Assembly (NCBI GenBank): GCA_019454705.1
Contig: JACFNS010000067.1
Location: forward strand, 1-9,378
DNA: 9,378 bases
Source: Taibaiella sp.
GTDB taxonomy: Bacteria > Bacteroidota > Bacteroidia > Chitinophagales > Chitinophagaceae
Direction: 5' to 3'
The stretch's first letter is position 1. Every line of letters begins with the position of its first letter. This document shows, piece by piece, positions 6,055-9,378 of this stretch. A model generated the notes under the pieces. That model worked only from the letters and a program-made list of their open reading frames with translations. It was not told the origin of the DNA and did not search any database. Position numbers and translations under genes: made by a program.

Positions 6055-6441
6055 TTATTCGTTCATATAAATAATGCCATAGTAGGTGAATTCCCCATCA
6101 GCATTCACAGCAGTTCCAAATTGTCCGGGGCACTCCTCAATATAGGCTAATCTGTCACCGGGCCGGCAAACAGCATGGTCGCCGCCGCGAATTAATTTTG
6201 ACCTGATTACAAAATAGCCATCTATATCTGTAGTAAATGAAATTGATTGCCTGTCGCCTTTTCCCGCTATAGCACTTGTCGTTCTTTGACGAAAGTATAC
6301 TAATTCAGTATTAGCAATCGGGGTTGAGTCTTCTGCGCTGTATATATGTCCTGCTATTATGTAGGTTTTGCCAAAATCTTGATATTTTGAACAGGAAACC
6401 ATGAGTAAACTAAATAAGGTTATGATAAATGTATTTCTCAA
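6055..6441 (-). CDS. Small putative lipoprotein with a carboxypeptidase-regulatory-like beta domain
   Basis: A 128-residue protein. Residues 1-17 form a lipoprotein signal: basic Arg2, a hydrophobic run IITLFSLLMV, and MVSC with lipidated Cys17 followed by Ser-Lys. The mature part has a GHIYSAEDSTPIANTELVYF stretch and then TTDIDGYFVIRS. This resembles the CarboxypepD_reg or CNA-B type beta-sandwich common in Bacteroidota surface proteins. Two further cysteines (92 and 104) could form a disulfide. The start is TTG at 6441: an in-frame stop lies 18 bases upstream, and the only later ATG would delete most of the signal peptide. The specific function is unknown. Its stop is separated by one base from the convergent ABC-F stop. 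A terminator lies just upstream, so it needs its own promoter, which I could not identify. Confidence 0.75.
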   Translation of the reverse strand: MRNTFIITLFSLLMVSCSKYQDFGKTYIIAGHIYSAEDSTPIANTELVYFRQRTTSAIAGKGDRQSISFTTDIDGYFVIRSKLIRGGDHAVCRPGDRLAYIEECPGQFGTAVNADGEFTYYGIIYMNE

Positions 6442-6480
6442 GAGAAGTGGTTTGTGATTTTATAGCAATATTGATGCCAT

Positions 6481-6506
6481 AAAAAAGCCCCGCATTTGCG
6501 AGGCTT
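6481..6506 (-). terminator. Intrinsic terminator of porV
   Basis: Read on the - strand, AAGCC-T-CGC pairs with GCG-G-GGCTT around the loop AAAT, with one internal mismatch, and runs directly into six Ts (6486-6481). It begins 25 bases after the porV stop. It separates porU-porV from the lipoprotein gene. Confidence 0.85.
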
Positions 6507-6531
6507 AATATGTGAAAGTTTTTTTGTTGAA

Positions 6532-7743
6532 TTATGGAGCTGCTGTTTCTGGTTTGTTTTCCAGTTTGTCAAAATCAAACAGGAGTGAGAAACGGAATGT
6601 ATTAGACAGGGGATTCCTGTTAATGCCGCTGCCTGAAGGAACCAGGTAAGCGAAGTTCAGACCAAATACATTATAGCGTACACCTACACCAACTGTGAAG
6701 TATTTACGGTCACCTTTCAGTTTGTGCTCCCAGAAGTAACCGGCGCGTACGGCAAACTGCTGGCGGTACCAGTATTCAGCACCCGCTGATATCTGGAATT
6801 CCCTCAGCTCTTCGTTAAAGCCTCCCGGTGCATCGCCGAATGAACCCAGCATACCGGATACAACCGTCTTGTCAGGTATTGTGTAGTTAGGACCTGTAGT
6901 GGGATCAGTGTTTGTATCTATAGGGGTGGGTATCAGCAGCTTATTGATGTCAAGCGCGAAAGTAACAGCGTTATACGCATCGGCCTGGTAAGTGTATGCA
7001 CCACCCAAACCCAGGTTGATGGGGATGAAATCTCTGCGAGTAGAAGTGTAGGATATTTTAGAGCCGACGTTGCTCAATACAGCGCCGAGAGCTACCGTGC
7101 CTGAGCGGAATTCGTCAATATCATTCTTTTTGCGGTAGTACACACCCAGGTCGGCGCCAAACGCATTACCGGGGCGGTATTCGATACCTGGAGTAGTGGC
7201 CGACAGGCCTGATGCAATAGCCGAGTTGATATACCTGAAGCTGATACCGGTTGACAGGTATTCAGACAGTTTGCGAGAATAACCTAAGTCCAGTGCAAAC
7301 TCGTTGGGTTTACCTGTACCAATAGGATTGGCATTAATATCGGTATAATTGATTTCGCCCAGTGAAAAATAACGCAGTGAAGCGCTGATGCTCTGGTTAT
7401 CGTTCTCGCCAAACTTGGCATAACCTGCCAGGTAAGCAAGGAATATATCCGGCACCAGGTCTTTTAGCCAGGGGGTATATGTAGCTGATACGCCGTATTT
7501 CTTGGCAGCGAATGGTAATTTGGCCACGTTCCAGTGTTGTGCGTTCGCATCGGGGTCAATGGCAATACCCACATCGCCCATAGCGCCGGAGCGTGCATCC
7601 GGAGAAATTCTCAAAAAAGGTACCGCGGGCGATACAGTGTTAACCGTACCTGATAAATTGGCCTGTGATGTCTGGGCCGTGGAAACAGTAGTAATTAATC
7701 CTGCTGCCAGGGTCAATCCTACAAGTGCAAAGCGTTTTGCCAT
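6532..7743 (-). CDS. porV: T9SS outer membrane protein PorV (LptO)
   Basis: A 403-residue outer-membrane beta-barrel protein of type IX secretion. PorV takes cargo emerging from the SprA translocon by its C-terminal domain and delivers it to the PorU sortase. Residues 1-24 (MAKRFALVGLTLAAGLITTV, then STAQ) form a signal peptide. The mature N-terminus holds the family-typical NTVSPAVPFLRISPDARSGA stretch and then MGDVGIA and NAQHWNVAKLPF. The rest alternates short aromatic beta strands with loops and ends in strand FRFSLLFDFDKL. Length agrees with known PorV proteins. The frame extends upstream to a TTG at 7809, but ATG 7743 puts the signal peptide at the N-terminus and is the better start. 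It lies 115 bp downstream of porU on the same strand, with a possible promoter of its own and a terminator behind it. Confidence 0.95.
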   Translation of the reverse strand: MAKRFALVGLTLAAGLITTVSTAQTSQANLSGTVNTVSPAVPFLRISPDARSGAMGDVGIAIDPDANAQHWNVAKLPFAAKKYGVSATYTPWLKDLVPDIFLAYLAGYAKFGENDNQSISASLRYFSLGEINYTDINANPIGTGKPNEFALDLGYSRKLSEYLSTGISFRYINSAIASGLSATTPGIEYRPGNAFGADLGVYYRKKNDIDEFRSGTVALGAVLSNVGSKISYTSTRRDFIPINLGLGGAYTYQADAYNAVTFALDINKLLIPTPIDTNTDPTTGPNYTIPDKTVVSGMLGSFGDAPGGFNEELREFQISAGAEYWYRQQFAVRAGYFWEHKLKGDRKYFTVGVGVRYNVFGLNFAYLVPSGSGINRNPLSNTFRFSLLFDFDKLENKPETAAP

Positions 7744-7770
7744 TCTGTTATAATTTACTTTCAAGTTTTG

Positions 7771-7805
7771 TAAAGGTATCTGTTTTAGCCTATAGTAGGC
7801 CAAAA
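7771..7805 (-). promoter_or_regulatory. Possible porV promoter
   Basis: On the - strand TTTTGG (7805-7800) is followed after about 21 bases by TACCTTTA (7778-7771), one mismatch from TAnnTTTG. This would give a leader of about 25 bases before the porV ATG. It would let porV be expressed apart from, or in addition to, readthrough from porU. The match is moderate. Confidence 0.4.
7783..7805. promoter_or_regulatory. 23-bp palindrome in the porU-porV gap
   Basis: The arms TTTTAGCCTA (7783-7792) and TAGGCCAAAA (7796-7805) are complementary at 9 of 10 positions around a 3-base centre. The element fills the -33 end and the spacer of the possible porV promoter, where a dimeric repressor or activator could bind. 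As RNA it would form a hairpin, but no T-run follows on either strand, so it is not a classic terminator for porU. Confidence 0.5.
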
Positions 7806-7858
7806 TCAAGCTTTAAAACAAGGTTAAGAGCTGCAATTTAATGATTGCGAACAATATA

Positions 7859-9378
7859 TTAACGCACTAACACCAGTTTTTGGTATGCAGTAGTTTCAAT
7901 ACCATTTTCTGTAGATATCATCATTCGGTAAATGTATATACCCGCTGGTAGTTTGGCGCCATTGTTATCCGTAGCATCCCAGGTTATTTCATTGCTGCGG
8001 CTGCCGGTGCTGATGAAATCCTGTGTAAGCTTGCGCACGAATACACCTGCGGTATTGTAAATGTTGATTTCGGCCTTGAGGTTCTCATCAGGGTGGTTAT
8101 GTTCAAAAACGAAGTGTGTCAGATCCCTGAATGGGTTAGGGTAGTTCATCAGATTTTGCACCTTTACCACCTGTCCGTCAGCCACTACAAAGTCTACATG
8201 GCCTTCACCGGAATTGTTATTTACATCCCATGCTTTGATGGTAAACCTGTGTCTTCCATCGGGTATGCCCTCAACCGGGAAGTATAGATAACCCCTTTTA
8301 TAGGTATTAGGCGCAGTTTCATAATAGTCATTCATATTGTATGGCTTCGATACATCACCATCGAGTATAGCCACCAGGTCGTGCCCAACGGAGTTGCCGG
8401 ATACATTGATGCCTGTTTCATCTTCCAGGATAGCAAATAATGCGGTGTTGGAGCCTGTAAGCCCCCCGTTTTTAAAAAGGCTGTCTTTAATAAAAGCTTT
8501 TACCAGGGGGGGATTGTTCTCCAGGTTAGGGTTGTCAGAAAATCCCCCGATGCTTATTGTCGTATCCCGTCCTGCGGCATCTGTTTGACCATTATCTGCA
8601 TAATAACTGATAGCGCCATTGCCCAACTCATAATTCAAGTCTTTAGGAGCTATGAAGGAGAAAGAAAAGTGTCCGTTATTAACCGTCGCTTTGCCTTTAT
8701 AGATAGTATTGTTTTGAACTTTGAATGTTCTTTCATCCCCGTTTATAGTTTTTACCGTACGGGGCTTGTCGAAGATAGTGACTGACAGTGTGCCGTTGAA
8801 ATAATCAAGTGTATTACCGTTCACATCTGTAACCTTGCCATCAATGTTGTATTCGCCGAGTGCGCTGATAGTGCTGACAGGTTGACCTGTAGCTCCATCT
8901 TTTACTGACTCTGTATGTATAAAGAACTCGGGAAAATTAGGCTCAAGTGCCGGGTCGCCCAATAAGGCGAATTTCCTGAAGTTTTCAATTACGCCGGCAT
9001 CAACGCCGCCTGTATAGGCGCTGTTTTTACCTATACGCATGGCATCGCCAAATGTATTCCACTTACCATTGATATGCTGAAATTGTGCTGACAGAAATTC
9101 ACGGTTCAGCATTTCGTTGGCGTATGCATAAACCAGGTGCGTAGTAGTAAGGGTGGCAATAACACCCCCATTCCATTTTAGCATTAGTTCTTCGCCTGAG
9201 GACACAAAAGATGGTTGGTCGAATTGGCCAAAGTCGCAGGTGGCTGTAATCATGAATGGCAACCTGTCAATATTCCTCCATTTGTTGTAGTCATCTTTGG
9301 TAACAATGCGTTCGTGCGCCAAAACGCTGGTATTTCCGTGCCCGCTGTAGTTGAGCAGGAACAGCCCTTTGAATATAC
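7859..9378 (-). CDS. porU: T9SS sortase PorU, C-terminal part (5' end beyond the window)
   Basis: The last 505 residues of a gingipain-type (C25) cysteine protease that cleaves the C-terminal domain from T9SS cargo at the outer membrane and links cargo to A-LPS. The frame is open to the window edge. The codon at 9322 is an internal TTG, not a start. The visible part starts next to the catalytic site: NYSGHG carries the catalytic His (codon 9340-9338), and MITATCDFG the catalytic Cys 34 residues later (codon 9238-9236). LLGDPAL closes the protease domain, as in gingipains. Ig-like beta domains follow. The last 95 or so residues, from NYPNPF to QKLVLVR, are a T9SS-type C-terminal domain, which PorU itself keeps. 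C7 and G6 runs lie near 8506-8512 and 8462-8467. porV follows downstream. Confidence 0.95.
   Translation of the reverse strand, partial: IFKGLFLLNYSGHGNTSVLAHERIVTKDDYNKWRNIDRLPFMITATCDFGQFDQPSFVSSGEELMLKWNGGVIATLTTTHLVYAYANEMLNREFLSAQFQHINGKWNTFGDAMRIGKNSAYTGGVDAGVIENFRKFALLGDPALEPNFPEFFIHTESVKDGATGQPVSTISALGEYNIDGKVTDVNGNTLDYFNGTLSVTIFDKPRTVKTINGDERTFKVQNNTIYKGKATVNNGHFSFSFIAPKDLNYELGNGAISYYADNGQTDAAGRDTTISIGGFSDNPNLENNPPLVKAFIKDSLFKNGGLTGSNTALFAILEDETGINVSGNSVGHDLVAILDGDVSKPYNMNDYYETAPNTYKRGYLYFPVEGIPDGRHRFTIKAWDVNNNSGEGHVDFVVADGQVVKVQNLMNYPNPFRDLTHFVFEHNHPDENLKAEINIYNTAGVFVRKLTQDFISTGSRSNEITWDATDNNGAKLPAGIYIYRMMISTENGIETTAYQKLVLVR

Noticed and set aside
7744..7809. N-terminal extension of porV from a TTG at 7809
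   Set aside because: It would put 22 polar and aromatic residues before the signal peptide and would place the start upstream of the likely promoter. ATG 7743 fits the family.
7833..7848. Hairpin just after the porU stop
   Set aside because: It has only a 5-bp AT-rich stem (GCAAT/ATTGC) with a 6-base loop and no T-run in the direction of porU, too weak to call a terminator.
1..9378. CRISPR array, rRNA gene, complete insertion sequence or toxin-antitoxin pair
   Set aside because: I saw no regularly spaced repeats, rRNA-like blocks, transposase frame with terminal inverted repeats, or paired small genes of that type.

Overview
The window looks like chromosomal DNA of a Bacteroidota bacterium. 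Four things support this. It carries the type IX secretion (T9SS) pair porU-porV. It carries a bacillithiol deacetylase (bshB1). The ribosomal trio rpmB-rpmG-DUF4295 is characteristic of the phylum. Finally, several starts are preceded by the Bacteroidota -7 promoter element TAnnTTTG, and no gene has a Shine-Dalgarno sequence. A member of the Chitinophagaceae or a relative is plausible, but the sequence alone does not fix the genus.

Layout. Positions 1-45 hold the last codons of an unidentified + strand gene. Positions 46-591 hold no convincing gene. They contain a terminator-like hairpin, an isolated -7 element, a short stretch resembling a tRNA 3' end, and an A-rich block of short repeats, possibly an old integration scar. 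The + strand then carries bshB1 (592-1326), the operon rpmB-rpmG-DUF4295 (1401-2030) closed by a strong intrinsic terminator, htpG (2191-4074), and an Uup-like ABC-F ATPase (4146-6053). The - strand carries a small lipoprotein gene (6055-6441) whose stop lies 1 bp from the ABC-F stop. Beyond it are an intrinsic terminator (6481-6506), porV (6532-7743) and the C-terminal part of porU (7859 to the window edge).

How the genes work together. PorU and PorV are two parts of the outer-membrane attachment complex of T9SS: PorU cleaves the C-terminal sorting domain from cargo, and PorV shuttles cargo to it. The L28, L33 and DUF4295 genes form a translation unit. HtpG (chaperone), ABC-F (ribosome or DNA associated ATPase) and BshB1 (thiol metabolism) are single housekeeping or stress genes with no clear functional link to their neighbours.

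No obviously new multi-gene system is visible. The points most worth a second look are the DUF4295 protein as a ribosome component, two genes that look leaderless, palindromes inside the porV and bshB1 promoters, the repeat-rich 230-500 region, and paired homopolymer tracts in porU.
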